Shown here in pieces: positions 54,552 through 63,279 of a stretch of 64,000 nucleotides of DNA; position 1 is the first letter of the stretch, and every line of letters starts with the position of its first letter. A model generated the notes under the pieces. It worked only from the letters and a program-made list of their open reading frames with translations, had not been told where the DNA came from and ran no database searches. Both the position numbers and the translations under genes were made by a program. Origin of the DNA: JBEEOW01 sp041191405 (GTDB lineage Bacteria; Bacteroidota; Bacteroidia; Cytophagales; UBA9547); contig JBEEOW010000001.1 in NCBI GenBank assembly GCA_041191405.1, positions 186,001 to 250,000 on the forward strand, read 5' to 3'.

Positions 54552-54579
54552 CTGATTACTGATGACTGACAACTGAAAA
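54552..54579. repeat. Heptanucleotide array g, thiD-side arm
   Basis: Four units (CTGATTA, CTGATGA, CTGACAA, CTGAAAA) ending 2 bases before the thiD stop codon. Opposite polarity to array f, about 90 bases away. Confidence 0.75.
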
Positions 54580-54581
54580 CC

Positions 54582-55364
54582 CTAATGCACCCCCAACATC
54601 CCTTCACTTGATTCAAAGAAGTTTACCATATACAAGGAAGCCTTTTCAAAAGCCGAACCTAAGCCATAATCTTGGGCTAAATACGAAGTATATGCAGCAC
54701 TAAATACACAGCCACTTCCATGTTTTTGATGTACTGAACGATTTTTTTGAATCGATTTTATTAATCCAGTTTTGGCAAATAATGAATCAACCAATTGGTT
54801 TGATGATTCATTTATATGTCCACCAGTTAATAAAATGTTGGTATGTAAACTTAATTTTTGAATAGCTATTTCTTGTTCATTTTCATTTACAAGAGTCAGT
54901 AATTCAGGTAAGTTAGGGGTAACTATATCAATTTTGGGTAGTAAATTTTCTGTTGGTGAATCAATATTCAAAAACACATATCCCGAACTAGTTTTTATAA
55001 CAGGGTCCCAAATAAATTTGATATGTTTTTGTATTGATTTTATCCAATCAATCAACACAATCAACATCGAAACGCTTCTAAATGCACCAATTTTTATTGC
55101 AGCGATATGATATTGTTGCAATAAAGGTTCAATTTGCATTTTCAATTGTTCCAACGAAAACCATTCAGCGCCAACACATTTATTTTCGGTTTGTGCAGTT
55201 AGACAAGTAGCCACAGCAAAACCATAAGAACCCGTAGCTTGAAAGGTTTTTATATCCGCTAACAATCCTGCACCTGCCGTTGGGTCAAGTCCAGCAATTG
55301 TTAGCGTATATGCTTGATTTTTAGATTTATAAATAAAGTTCTCCACCTTTTTCTTTGAAAACAT
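54582..55364 (-). CDS. thiD: Hydroxymethylpyrimidine (phospho)kinase
   Basis: 260 residues from ATG 55364, overlapping thiC by 38 bases; a GTG at 55346 is also plausible. The family core begins YTLTIAGLDPTAGAGLLADIKTF, followed by WDPVIKTSSGY, VTPNLPEL, LLTGGH and KHGSGCVFSAA, the anion-hole GSGC of the ribokinase fold. It phosphorylates HMP and HMP-phosphate. The C-terminal region is shorter than in E. coli ThiD. The thiD-thiE gap is filled by arrays f and g. Confidence 0.93.
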   Translation of the reverse strand: MFSKKKVENFIYKSKNQAYTLTIAGLDPTAGAGLLADIKTFQATGSYGFAVATCLTAQTENKCVGAEWFSLEQLKMQIEPLLQQYHIAAIKIGAFRSVSMLIVLIDWIKSIQKHIKFIWDPVIKTSSGYVFLNIDSPTENLLPKIDIVTPNLPELLTLVNENEQEIAIQKLSLHTNILLTGGHINESSNQLVDSLFAKTGLIKSIQKNRSVHQKHGSGCVFSAAYTSYLAQDYGLGSAFEKASLYMVNFFESSEGMLGVH

Positions 55365-57195
55365 CTGCCATTTCTTGCATACCCGTTTCAAGTACAGTTT
55401 CGTCGCCATCCAAACCATGTTCAGCAGCATAGTCACGTACATCTTGGGTAATTTTCATTGAGCAGAAATGTGGTCCACACATTGAGCAGAAATGTGCAAT
55501 TTTAGCACCTTCAGCTGGCAAAGTTTCATCGTGGAATTCACGAGCAGTGTCAGGGTCAAGCGATAAGTTAAATTGGTCGTTCCATCTAAATTCAAAACGA
55601 GCTTTACTTAAGGCGTTGTCACGGTGTTGTGCTCCTGGGTGACCTTTCGCTAAGTCGGCAGCATGCGCAGCAATTTTGTAAGTGATTACACCATCTTTAA
55701 CATCTTTTTTGTTTGGTAAACCCAAATGTTCTTTTGGTGTAACATAACAAAGCATTGCAGTTCCAAACCAACCAATCATAGCAGCACCAATTCCAGATGT
55801 AATATGGTCATAACCAGGTGCAATGTCAGTAGTAAGCGGACCCAAAGTATAAAATGGAGCTTCACCACAAACAGCCAATTGTTTGTCCATATTCACTTTA
55901 ATTTTGTGCATTGGAACGTGACCTGGACCCTCAATCATCACTTGTACATCATGTTTCCAAGCAATTTTGGTTAACTCACCTAATGTTTCTAATTCTCCAA
56001 ATTGTGCTGCATCATTAGCATCTGCAATAGAACCTGGTCTTAAACCATCGCCCAATGAGAAAGTAACATCATAAGCTTTCATAATCTCACAAATCTCCTC
56101 AAAATGAGTGTATAAGAAGTTTTCTTTATGATGAGCCAAACACCATTTTGCCATGATAGAACCACCTCTTGATACAATTCCAGTTACACGTTTTGCAGTT
56201 AATGGAATATATTTTAACAACACACCAGCGTGAATTGTGAAATAATCAACACCTTGCTCAGCTTGTTCTATTAAAGTATCTTTAAAAATTTCCCAAGTTA
56301 GGTCTTCCGCTTTACCATTTACTTTTTCAAGTGCTTGATAAATAGGCACAGTACCCACAGGAACAGGGCAGTTTCTAATTACCCATTCACGGGTTTCGTG
56401 TATGTTTTTACCAGTTGATAAATCCATCAGGGTATCGCCACCCCATCTACAACTCCAAACTGCTTTTTCAACTTCCTCTCCAATAGATGAAGTAACAGCC
56501 GAGTTACCAATATTTGTATTAATTTTTACCAAGAAATTTCTACCAATAATCATTGGCTCAAGTTCTGGGTGATTGATATTTGCAGTAATTACCGCTCTAC
56601 CTCTTGCAACTTCCGAACGAACAAACTCAGGTGTAATAACCTCTGGAATTTCAGCTCCAAAGCTTTGACCTTCATGTTGTTGCCATAAAGTTGGGTCTTT
56701 AGATATTGCACGTAATTCTTGTGCACGCATATTCTCACGAATAGCTATATATTCCATTTCTGGAGTGATAATTCCTTTGCGAGCATAATGTAATTGCGTT
56801 ACATTTTGGCCAGCTTTAGCTTTTAAAGGTTTCTTTAAATGTTCGAATCGTAAATCAGCTAATTTAGGGTCGTTGTTACGTTCACGAGCATATTCCGATG
56901 AAAAATCATCCAAAGGCTCTACATCGCCACGTTTCAAAATCCACTCTTCACGTAAGCGAGCCAAACCTTTTTTAATGTCAATTTCTACATTAGGGTCAGT
57001 GTAAGGCCCAGAAGTATCATAAACCGTAACAGGTTCATTTGGAGTAGTTTTAGTGCCAGTTGCAGATTTAATTACCGTGTCAGAAACTGTAATTTCACGC
57101 ATAGCCACTTTGATATTGTGCAGAGAACCTGGCACATAAATCTTTTTAGAACCAGTAAGCGGTTCTCTAGTAATAAGGTCACTGAAGTTTTCCAT
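55327..57195 (-). CDS. thiC: Phosphomethylpyrimidine synthase
   Basis: 622 residues from ATG 57195 (an ATG 27 bases upstream would extend into thiS). Radical SAM enzyme of an unusual class: the cluster-binding Cys residues are in the C-terminal CSMCGPHFCSM. Other signatures: MLCYVTPKEHLGLP, KGHPGAQHRDNALSKARFEF and LGDGLRPGSIADANDAAQ. It makes HMP-phosphate from AIR. 7 bases after thiS. Confidence 0.98.
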   Translation of the reverse strand: MENFSDLITREPLTGSKKIYVPGSLHNIKVAMREITVSDTVIKSATGTKTTPNEPVTVYDTSGPYTDPNVEIDIKKGLARLREEWILKRGDVEPLDDFSSEYARERNNDPKLADLRFEHLKKPLKAKAGQNVTQLHYARKGIITPEMEYIAIRENMRAQELRAISKDPTLWQQHEGQSFGAEIPEVITPEFVRSEVARGRAVITANINHPELEPMIIGRNFLVKINTNIGNSAVTSSIGEEVEKAVWSCRWGGDTLMDLSTGKNIHETREWVIRNCPVPVGTVPIYQALEKVNGKAEDLTWEIFKDTLIEQAEQGVDYFTIHAGVLLKYIPLTAKRVTGIVSRGGSIMAKWCLAHHKENFLYTHFEEICEIMKAYDVTFSLGDGLRPGSIADANDAAQFGELETLGELTKIAWKHDVQVMIEGPGHVPMHKIKVNMDKQLAVCGEAPFYTLGPLTTDIAPGYDHITSGIGAAMIGWFGTAMLCYVTPKEHLGLPNKKDVKDGVITYKIAAHAADLAKGHPGAQHRDNALSKARFEFRWNDQFNLSLDPDTAREFHDETLPAEGAKIAHFCSMCGPHFCSMKITQDVRDYAAEHGLDGDETVLETGMQEMADVFKEKGGELYL

Positions 57196-57202
57196 AGTAG
57201 TA

Positions 57203-57406
57203 TTATCCGCCTTGTGCAGCACTGATTATTAAAATTTTATCGTTTTCTTTAAGTAGGGTAGTAGCCCATAAGCTAGCCATTATAACTTGCTCATTTACAG
57301 CAACAGCTACTCCTTTTTTATGGGAAAATTGAAGTTTGTCAAGCAAATCAAATAATGATTTTCCCGCTTCAATTGTTTGAGGTTGATTATTAACAAGTAC
57401 GTTCAC
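57203..57406 (-). CDS. thiS: Sulfur-carrier protein ThiS
   Basis: 67 residues, ubiquitin-like, ending in SAAQGG; the terminal Gly is adenylated and thiocarboxylated. First gene of the thiamine operon, behind the TPP riboswitch. The adenylating partner thiF is not in this operon. Confidence 0.95.
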   Translation of the reverse strand: MNVLVNNQPQTIEAGKSLFDLLDKLQFSHKKGVAVAVNEQVIMASLWATTLLKENDKILIISAAQGG

Positions 57407-57687
57407 TAATATCTAATTAGTTTAGAGTTAAGGGTTAAGAGTTTTCTCTGTTTTAATGAAATACTATTCTTAAATTTTTGATTTTTAAGAATATCTAATT
57501 CCATAAAAACATTGGTATGCTTAGTAACATTTAATCTTATCATAAAATATTTGAAATAAAATAAAAAGATAAGAATGCTTAATGCTACAAAAGCCTAAGT
57601 TTAAAGTACACAATAGTAGATTTTTGAGGAATAATACCTAAGAAAGAAGATGCACCATTACAAACGTGTGTGCAAGAAACTTTCACT
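57407..57687 (-). other. Long untranslated leader between riboswitch and thiS
   Basis: 281 bases without a gene. It holds array h and an AT-rich 9-bp hairpin (ATTCTTAAA 57466-57474 with TTTAAGAAT 57484-57492). No clear U-tract terminator was seen, so the switch may act on translation or by Rho. Confidence 0.55.
57425..57445. repeat. Heptanucleotide array h
   Basis: Three units (GAGTTAA, GGGTTAA, GAGTTTT) 18 bases upstream of the thiS start, on the same pattern as array a. Confidence 0.5.
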
Positions 57688-57762
57688 TTTCCCTTCGTAG
57701 GTACTAGCCTAATCAGGTTCAAAGGGTATTATCTCAGCTCTGTGTAGAGCACCCCTAAAGCG
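57688..57762 (-). promoter_or_regulatory. TPP (thi-box) riboswitch
   Basis: On the minus strand the conserved pieces appear in order: AGGGGTG, GCTGAGAT, TACCCTTTGAACCTGAT and TAGTACCTACGAAGGGA. The CTGAGA and GAACCTGAT elements are the pyrimidine-sensing and pyrophosphate-sensing helices. Thiamine pyrophosphate binding would turn off the downstream thiS-C-D-E-G-H operon. Confidence 0.93.
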
Positions 57763-57844
57763 CAACAATAAATTTAACAATGCAAATATCAACAAAGAAA
57801 AGGATATTATGCAAGTTTTAGTTGGAAATGTTTTTTTGGGGTAT

Positions 57845-58288
57845 TTATTTACTTTTGGATGTAAATTTTAAACAGATAAGATATCCAATATAAATTCCTA
57901 GTGCTCGTAAATTCCAAGTTAATATATTTTCAATTATTTTTTCAACTGAAATAAAGCCATTTATAATATTATTTTTTTCAAATAGTAAATATGCTATTGT
58001 TAAAAATATAATTGTAAAAATTATAAAATGAACTATTTTTTTGATAAAACTAGCATATTGATCTATAAAATATATTAGCAATGTTATTGTTAAAAAAACA
58101 GTTGTAAATAAGTTAAATGTAGATAAGTAAATTATTCCTTTTGTGAAATTTTCACTTAATAAATGTCCAGCACCTTTGTAAAGTGCTTCACCTTTATAGT
58201 GAAATTGGGTTTCTAAATAGTAATTTGTTAAGTATAATGTCATTATAAAACTAATTATACTTGTTACAAAAAGGTGTTTTTTCGACAT
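57845..58288 (-). CDS. Four-helix membrane protein
   Basis: 147 residues from ATG 58288; an upstream ATG at 58312 is possible. Helices at about 5-23, 52-73, 83-101 and 125-142. No recognisable family. It stands alone after the riboswitch region, transcribed in the same direction as the thi operon but upstream of it. Confidence 0.6.
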   Translation of the reverse strand: MSKKHLFVTSIISFIMTLYLTNYYLETQFHYKGEALYKGAGHLLSENFTKGIIYLSTFNLFTTVFLTITLLIYFIDQYASFIKKIVHFIIFTIIFLTIAYLLFEKNNIINGFISVEKIIENILTWNLRALGIYIGYLICLKFTSKSK

Positions 58289-58294
58289 TTTAAA

Positions 58295-58429
58295 ATTATT
58301 TTGAATTATCAATTCTTATTGACCCAATAAATCAAGAAACAGGTTTAAAAACATGTAAATTAATTGTCAAATCAAAATCAACCAAAAAAGAAAAAACAAT
58401 TACATTTTTAGGCGAATGTATCGATTAAA
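58295..58429 (+). pseudogene. Possible C-terminal gene fragment
   Basis: A plus-strand frame without a start codon reads FELSILIDPINQETGLKT, then CKLIVKSKSTKKEKTITFLG, and ends CID at TAA 58427-58429. It has protein-like composition and lies in the gap between two minus-strand genes. It may be the tail of a lost gene or chance. Confidence 0.2.
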
Positions 58430-59771
58430 TCAACAATTTAATCTTAGTATATTTTTCGATTTTACTTTCAATTTCTACTTTTCCTCCTAACAATTCAGTA
58501 TAAATTTTTATCAAATACAAGCCCATTCCTTTGCCTTCTGTTTGTCTGTTAAACTTACCGTAAAGGGTAAATAAACGGTCAATGTATTTTTCCAAATCAA
58601 TACCAATTCCATTATCTGTAATTGATATTTCAAATTGATTTTCAATTTTTTGTATATCAATAGTAATTTTTAGTTGATTTTTTGGATTTCTAAATTTGAT
58701 AGAATTTTGTAAAATATTATAGATGATTTTTTCTAATAATGATTCTATTGAATTGATTTGTATTGTTTTATCGAAGTTTAGTTCGAAATTAGTAGATATT
58801 TGAGGGTATTCGGTATTTAATTTATCAATATTTTTTTGAAGGAAATTAGCAAAAGAAATATTGCTTTTGTCTTCAAGTTTGTATGTTTTAAGTTTTAAAA
58901 TAAAATTTAAATCATTTAATACAACATCTAGATTTTCTGCTGATGATTCAATTCCATTTAAAATTTCTTTATTATCATCATCAAAATTTTCCTTATCTAT
59001 TAATTTACTTAATCCAATAATATTTGTTAGTGGTGCTCTTAAGTTGTGTGAAACTACAAAACTGAATTGCTCAAGGTTTTTATAACTTTGAGTTAAATCG
59101 TTAAATAATTTTTGTATTTTTTGTTCAGATTCAGCACGTTTAATATTTTCTTCAATTAAATTTCTTTGTTTATTTAATAAATCTTTTTCCATAATCATGT
59201 AAAAAGTTGTGTAATTATAAAATAAGAAAAGTAGTAAAATGAAATTTAATACAAGGTTAATAGGGTATAATGTATTGGATAAAAATGCTGGTTCAAATGT
59301 ATAAAATGGCTGAAAATAAGCTTTCTGTAAAAATATTAGAATATAACTTGATGCATAAATAGCAATTGAAATACCTATATATTTAATTTCATTTAACTTA
59401 AATAATAAAAAAACATAAAGAGGTGTACAATATAAATACAAGTGAAATCCTGAATTATAGCCTGTTATCCATGAAACAACCACAACACTCACCGAGGTGG
59501 TAAACACCAAAATTAATCTGGAATGTATAATTTTGTGTAATAGATTAAATACAATACTTAAAAAAAACAATGTTTGAAAAAATAAAAATACATAGTTTAA
59601 TTTGTAAAATTCGCTATTCCAAAGCATACCAATGTAAACAAATGGTAAAAAAGTGCAAACTAAACAAAATAGATTGAGAGATTTTATTCTAAACTTTTCG
59701 TGAGAGGATAAATCATCTGTAATTCCAGCTGTTAATAGTTTGTTGAGATAATATGTAAAACTTTCTATCAT
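58425..59771 (-). CDS. Membrane sensor histidine kinase (orphan)
   Basis: 448 residues from ATG 59771; ATG 59837 would add 22. Six or seven N-terminal membrane helices (about residues 30-200) form the sensor, then a coiled coil and the dimer/phosphorylation box FVVSHNLRAPLTNIIGL (His), N box NILQNSIKFRNP, G1 DNGIGID and G2 GKGMGLYL. It probably autophosphorylates on His and signals to a regulator encoded elsewhere; no response regulator gene is adjacent. Membrane-spanning sensor of unknown signal. Confidence 0.88.
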   Translation of the reverse strand: MIESFTYYLNKLLTAGITDDLSSHEKFRIKSLNLFCLVCTFLPFVYIGMLWNSEFYKLNYVFLFFQTLFFLSIVFNLLHKIIHSRLILVFTTSVSVVVVSWITGYNSGFHLYLYCTPLYVFLLFKLNEIKYIGISIAIYASSYILIFLQKAYFQPFYTFEPAFLSNTLYPINLVLNFILLLFLFYNYTTFYMIMEKDLLNKQRNLIEENIKRAESEQKIQKLFNDLTQSYKNLEQFSFVVSHNLRAPLTNIIGLSKLIDKENFDDDNKEILNGIESSAENLDVVLNDLNFILKLKTYKLEDKSNISFANFLQKNIDKLNTEYPQISTNFELNFDKTIQINSIESLLEKIIYNILQNSIKFRNPKNQLKITIDIQKIENQFEISITDNGIGIDLEKYIDRLFTLYGKFNRQTEGKGMGLYLIKIYTELLGGKVEIESKIEKYTKIKLLI

Positions 59772-59965
59772 AATAATGTAATGCCTTTCAAACGGTCTGC
59801 TTATAAATTTTGTTTCATGTTTGATTAAGTTAAACAAAAATGAGGAGTCTATAAATTTGAAATAAGTTCAAACAAAATTGTTAATTACAAAAATAAGCTA
59901 TAAAAATTAGTTTTATTAAATTGTTGACTGATAGGTGTATTATTGATGCTAAAGCATAAAATCTG

Positions 59966-60634
59966 TTATTTCAATATTTTGTAATCAACCAAAACTACGT
60001 TTTTATTATCGCCTACTTGACCAATTCCTTCTTTAAAATAGGATATGTATTCAGGAACATTTACATCCTCCCAAGGAAAATCAACTGGAAAATTTTTGTT
60101 AAAATATTTTATTTGAACTTTGTATAAAACAGAAGTAACATTCTCAAATTTTTTATCAGTAATTGTAACTGTGATATTTTTATTTAATACCTTAGAGAGA
60201 ACTCTAATTTTATTTATTTGATTTGGTACAAATTCATTGCTCCATGTTTCGCCTTCGTTTGCATCACTTTTAAAATACAAAAAATCATAATTCGACAAGG
60301 AATCAAGTTGTCTGTACAAGGTATCAGGCATTCCAATGTAATTAGCACCAAGTTGATAATATGAGTTTCCTGATTGTCTTAAGTATTTTAAATCATTAAA
60401 GTTTTTTGTTTTAAATATTTTGTAAGTTTTATTTGAAACAATTGTATCAAATTTAGTAGCAAAAAGAGTATCAGTAAGTTGTGTGTTGGTATCAATTTTG
60501 TAAAGCCACCAATTACCTTCATGTGAAGGTAAAAAGTTAGAATATACAGGTTGTGGAATTTGAAGTTTTTCTTCACAATTCCACAACGAGAATATTGATA
60601 TAGCAATTAAAATTAATATACTATTTTTTTTCAT
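59966..60634 (-). CDS. Lipoprotein of unknown function
   Basis: 222 residues. Lipobox LWNC with Cys at about residue 20 gives a lipid-anchored protein. The rest is beta-rich with NWWLYKI, GETWSNEFVP, FKEGIGQVGD, a pattern often seen in uncharacterised Bacteroidota lipoproteins. It is 5 bases downstream of the histidine phosphatase gene, on the same strand. Confidence 0.75.
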   Translation of the reverse strand: MKKNSILILIAISIFSLWNCEEKLQIPQPVYSNFLPSHEGNWWLYKIDTNTQLTDTLFATKFDTIVSNKTYKIFKTKNFNDLKYLRQSGNSYYQLGANYIGMPDTLYRQLDSLSNYDFLYFKSDANEGETWSNEFVPNQINKIRVLSKVLNKNITVTITDKKFENVTSVLYKVQIKYFNKNFPVDFPWEDVNVPEYISYFKEGIGQVGDNKNVVLVDYKILK

Positions 60635-60639
60635 TTCTA

Positions 60640-61287
60640 CTACTTTTTTCTAGATTCACTTCGTAATCCTGCTGTATCAAGATGAGTGATGTCACATTTT
60701 TTATCTAACTCAAACCCAACAGAATCAGTGTAATTTAATGTGTATAAACATAGATTTTCATGTTTAAATTCATCCATTAGTTTTAAATCCTTATTTAACA
60801 TCAAACAAAGAAATATTCTCATTGCTCTGCCATGCATACAAATAAGGATATTTTCAGCATCAGACGCTAAAATGTTATCAAGTACTGGTTTTTGACGAAT
60901 TTGAACTTCTCTAGGGCTTTCGCCTCCATCAATTTTTAGGTCAATTTCCCCTTCTTTCCAACGACGAACTACTTCAAAATAGTATTCATTTTCATCGTCA
61001 GTAATAACTGTTCCATCTCTATATCCCCACGAAATCTCATTTAAACCTTCAAAAGCTTCCCAATTAATGCCTTTGTCAATAAATTGTTGAACAGATTGAA
61101 TGCTTCTATTCAGTTTAGAAGTATAAATTTTTTGAAAATTTACATCTTTATAAAATTCATAAAAAGCGTTTGCCTGTGCTGTACCAAGCTCATTTATAGA
61201 TGTATTTACTTTTGAACCTTGTACAATTCCTTGTAAATTATAGTCGGTTTGTCCGTGGCGGATAAGGTAAATTTTTTTCGTCTTCAA
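60640..61287 (-). CDS. Histidine phosphatase family protein
   Basis: 215 residues. The phosphohistidine motif is LIRHGQTDYN near the N-terminus; the second His is in LICMHGRAMRIFLC. The phosphoglycerate-mutase-like fold could act on sugar phosphates or other small phosphates; substrate not certain. Divergent to menI, 45 bases apart. Confidence 0.88.
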   Translation of the reverse strand: MKTKKIYLIRHGQTDYNLQGIVQGSKVNTSINELGTAQANAFYEFYKDVNFQKIYTSKLNRSIQSVQQFIDKGINWEAFEGLNEISWGYRDGTVITDDENEYYFEVVRRWKEGEIDLKIDGGESPREVQIRQKPVLDNILASDAENILICMHGRAMRIFLCLMLNKDLKLMDEFKHENLCLYTLNYTDSVGFELDKKCDITHLDTAGLRSESRKK

Positions 61288-61294
61288 AATTGTC

Positions 61295-61302
61295 TATTTT
61301 TG
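61295..61302 (+). promoter_or_regulatory. Possible -7 element for menI-menF
   Basis: TATTTTTG fits TAnnTTTG, 30 bases before the menI start, in the short divergent gap. The -33 element is not clear. Confidence 0.35.
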
Positions 61303-61332
61303 GTCTTTTAAAATTACAAATTATATTCAACA

Positions 61333-61752
61333 ATGATATTTCAACCAGATATAAATCTAGATAAATTAAAGCAAGATACCGAAGTAAATATGCTTTCTCA
61401 TCTTGGTATTTCAATTTTAGAAATAGGTGACGATTATATAAAAGGTTCTATGCCAGTTGATGAAAGAACAAAACAACCATTTGGTTTACTTCACGGAGGA
61501 GCCTCAGTTGTGTTGGCTGAATCTCTAGGAAGTATAGCTTCAAATTGTTGTGTGAACAAATCTACACATTATTGTGTTGGTTTAGAAATAAATGCCAATC
61601 ATATTCGTGGAGTAAAAACAGGAAATGTGTATGGAGTGGCAAAAGCGATACATATTGGTAGCACAACACAAATTTGGGAAATCAAAATTACTGACGAAAA
61701 CGAAAAGTTAGTTTGTATTTCTCGTTTGACTGTAGCTGTTATTAAAATTTAA
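61333..61752 (+). CDS. menI: 1,4-dihydroxy-2-naphthoyl-CoA thioesterase (hotdog fold)
   Basis: 139 residues, PaaI/YdiI type: MLSHLGISILEIGDDYIKGSMPVDERTKQPFGLLHGGASVVLAESL with the catalytic-region HGG and the following acidic residue. It fits DHNA-CoA hydrolase of the menaquinone pathway, and the next gene (18 bases on) is isochorismate synthase, which supports this. A general acyl-CoA thioesterase cannot be ruled out. Confidence 0.85.
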   Translation: MIFQPDINLDKLKQDTEVNMLSHLGISILEIGDDYIKGSMPVDERTKQPFGLLHGGASVVLAESLGSIASNCCVNKSTHYCVGLEINANHIRGVKTGNVYGVAKAIHIGSTTQIWEIKITDENEKLVCISRLTVAVIKI

Positions 61753-61770
61753 ATAACTAATTGATTTATA

Positions 61771-62913
61771 ATGAGTTTTTGGAATATTGTTGAATCGTTA
61801 TTAGCAACAGCAATTGAAAATAAACATTATTTTGCTATCTGGAAAAATCCATTGCAAGAGCAATTTTATTGTATATTTTCAAATGAAGCAAGTAAACAAA
61901 AACCAGCACCTGGTATTGGAGAAAGTGGTTTTGTAATTGCTCCCTTTAATGCAAATAATAACGATGATTCATTATTGATAAAACCAACTATTTTTATTCA
62001 TTCCTACATGGGAATGAGTGAATTAGAGAAAGTTTCATTAACTATAATTCCTCAAAATATTGATTTATCCAAATTAATTAAACTTGATATTGGTAGTGAA
62101 ATTTCTCAACGAGCTTTTGAAATTAATATTCAAAAATCTATAGATACAATTAATGATTCTAGTTTAAAAAAGGTTGTTTTTTCAAGGTTCAATGTCCATG
62201 ATTATCCTGAAAAATATTCTTTACTTTCTCATTATCAATTATTAGCTTCTACTTATAATGAAGCTTTTGTTGCAATGCATTTTAGTCCAGAGTATGGTTT
62301 ATGGCTAGGAGCGAGCCCTGAATTGTTATTGAGTTTAGACGAAAAAGGTATTTTTACAACAGTTGCTTTGGCAGGAACACAAGCATTTTGCGAAAACACA
62401 GATTTAAAAGAAGCTATTTGGAAGCAAAAAGAAATTGTTGAGCAAGCATTGGTAAGCAGATATATAATTGATTGTTTAAAACATTTAAGAGTAAGGGAAT
62501 TTGAAGAACATGGTCCTAAAACTGTAAAAGCAGCTAAATTAATACATTTAAAAACTGTTTTTACTGTTGATACTGCTAAATTGAATTATAGAACTTTTGC
62601 AACTGAAATGTTACATTTGCTGCATCCAACTTCTGCAGTATGTGGTATGCCCAAACAAGAAGCTATTGATTTTATAACTCAATACGAGGGGTATAACCGA
62701 CATCTTTTTGCTGGTTATATAGGTCCAGTTAATATTCAGAATAACAGTGCTTTGTATGTGAATTTAAGATGTATGCATTTACAAAGTGATAAAGTCTTTT
62801 TCTTTGCTGGTGCAGGTATTACTGATGATTCAATTCCTGAAAAAGAGTGGAAAGAAACAGGTTTGAAAATTGAAACAATGAAAAGTGTTTTTTTTAATTT
62901 AAGTAAACAGTAA
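61771..62913 (+). CDS. menF: Isochorismate synthase (menaquinone type)
   Basis: 380 residues, chorismate-binding enzyme. Motifs: KKVVFSR, LWLGASPELLL, TVALAGTQAF (with the Lys/Glu network nearby), HLKTVFTVD, HPTSAVCGMPKQEAIDFI, NRHLFAGYIGPVN and FFAGAGITDDSIPEKEW. It turns chorismate into isochorismate, the first step towards menaquinone. Together with menI it forms a two-gene operon. Confidence 0.93.
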   Translation: MSFWNIVESLLATAIENKHYFAIWKNPLQEQFYCIFSNEASKQKPAPGIGESGFVIAPFNANNNDDSLLIKPTIFIHSYMGMSELEKVSLTIIPQNIDLSKLIKLDIGSEISQRAFEINIQKSIDTINDSSLKKVVFSRFNVHDYPEKYSLLSHYQLLASTYNEAFVAMHFSPEYGLWLGASPELLLSLDEKGIFTTVALAGTQAFCENTDLKEAIWKQKEIVEQALVSRYIIDCLKHLRVREFEEHGPKTVKAAKLIHLKTVFTVDTAKLNYRTFATEMLHLLHPTSAVCGMPKQEAIDFITQYEGYNRHLFAGYIGPVNIQNNSALYVNLRCMHLQSDKVFFFAGAGITDDSIPEKEWKETGLKIETMKSVFFNLSKQ

Positions 62914-62940
62914 GGTAACTTTAAATATTTTATATAAATA

Positions 62941-62972
62941 TTTGTTTAATACAAATAAAAGTCTTAATCTTG
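62941..62972 (+). promoter_or_regulatory. Promoter for rpsU
   Basis: TTTG (62941-62944), a 20-base spacer and TAATCTTG (62965-62972; one mismatch to TAnnTTTG) precede rpsU by 32 bases. Confidence 0.6.
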
Positions 62973-63004
62973 CAACACTATCTGAGAAAAGAGGTGTATA
63001 GAAT

Positions 63005-63196
63005 ATGATTGTTATAAACATTAAAGAAAATGAGTCGATAGACAAGGCGCTAAAGAGATTCAAAAAGAAATTCGAACGTACAAAAGTACTAAGAACATTA
63101 AGATCGAAAACTGCTTTTGAGAAAAAATCAGTAACTCGTCGTTTTGAAGTCCTTAACGCAAAATATGTTGAAGCTACTTACGGTACTAAAAACTAG
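63005..63196 (+). CDS. rpsU: 30S ribosomal protein S21
   Basis: 63 residues. INIKENESIDKALKRFKKKFER and RRFEVLNAKY are S21 signatures. Component of the small subunit involved in initiation. A perfect-stem terminator follows, so the downstream recombinase gene probably has its own promoter. Confidence 0.97.
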   Translation: MIVINIKENESIDKALKRFKKKFERTKVLRTLRSKTAFEKKSVTRRFEVLNAKYVEATYGTKN

Positions 63197-63225
63197 TTTT
63201 TAATACTGATAGTAATATATCATAT

Positions 63226-63256
63226 AAAAGCCGAATCAATTTGATTCGGCTTTTTG
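63226..63256 (+). terminator. Terminator after rpsU
   Basis: AAAAGCCGAATCAA (63226-63239) and TTGATTCGGCTTTT (63241-63254) form a near-perfect stem, followed by T. Confidence 0.9.
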
Positions 63257-63279
63257 CATTTATATAAAATCTATTCTAT

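Noticed and set aside
10132..57445. CRISPR array as explanation for the short repeats
   Set aside because: Units are 7 bases, degenerate and directly tandem, with no constant repeats of 24-37 bases and no spacers; no cas genes are present.
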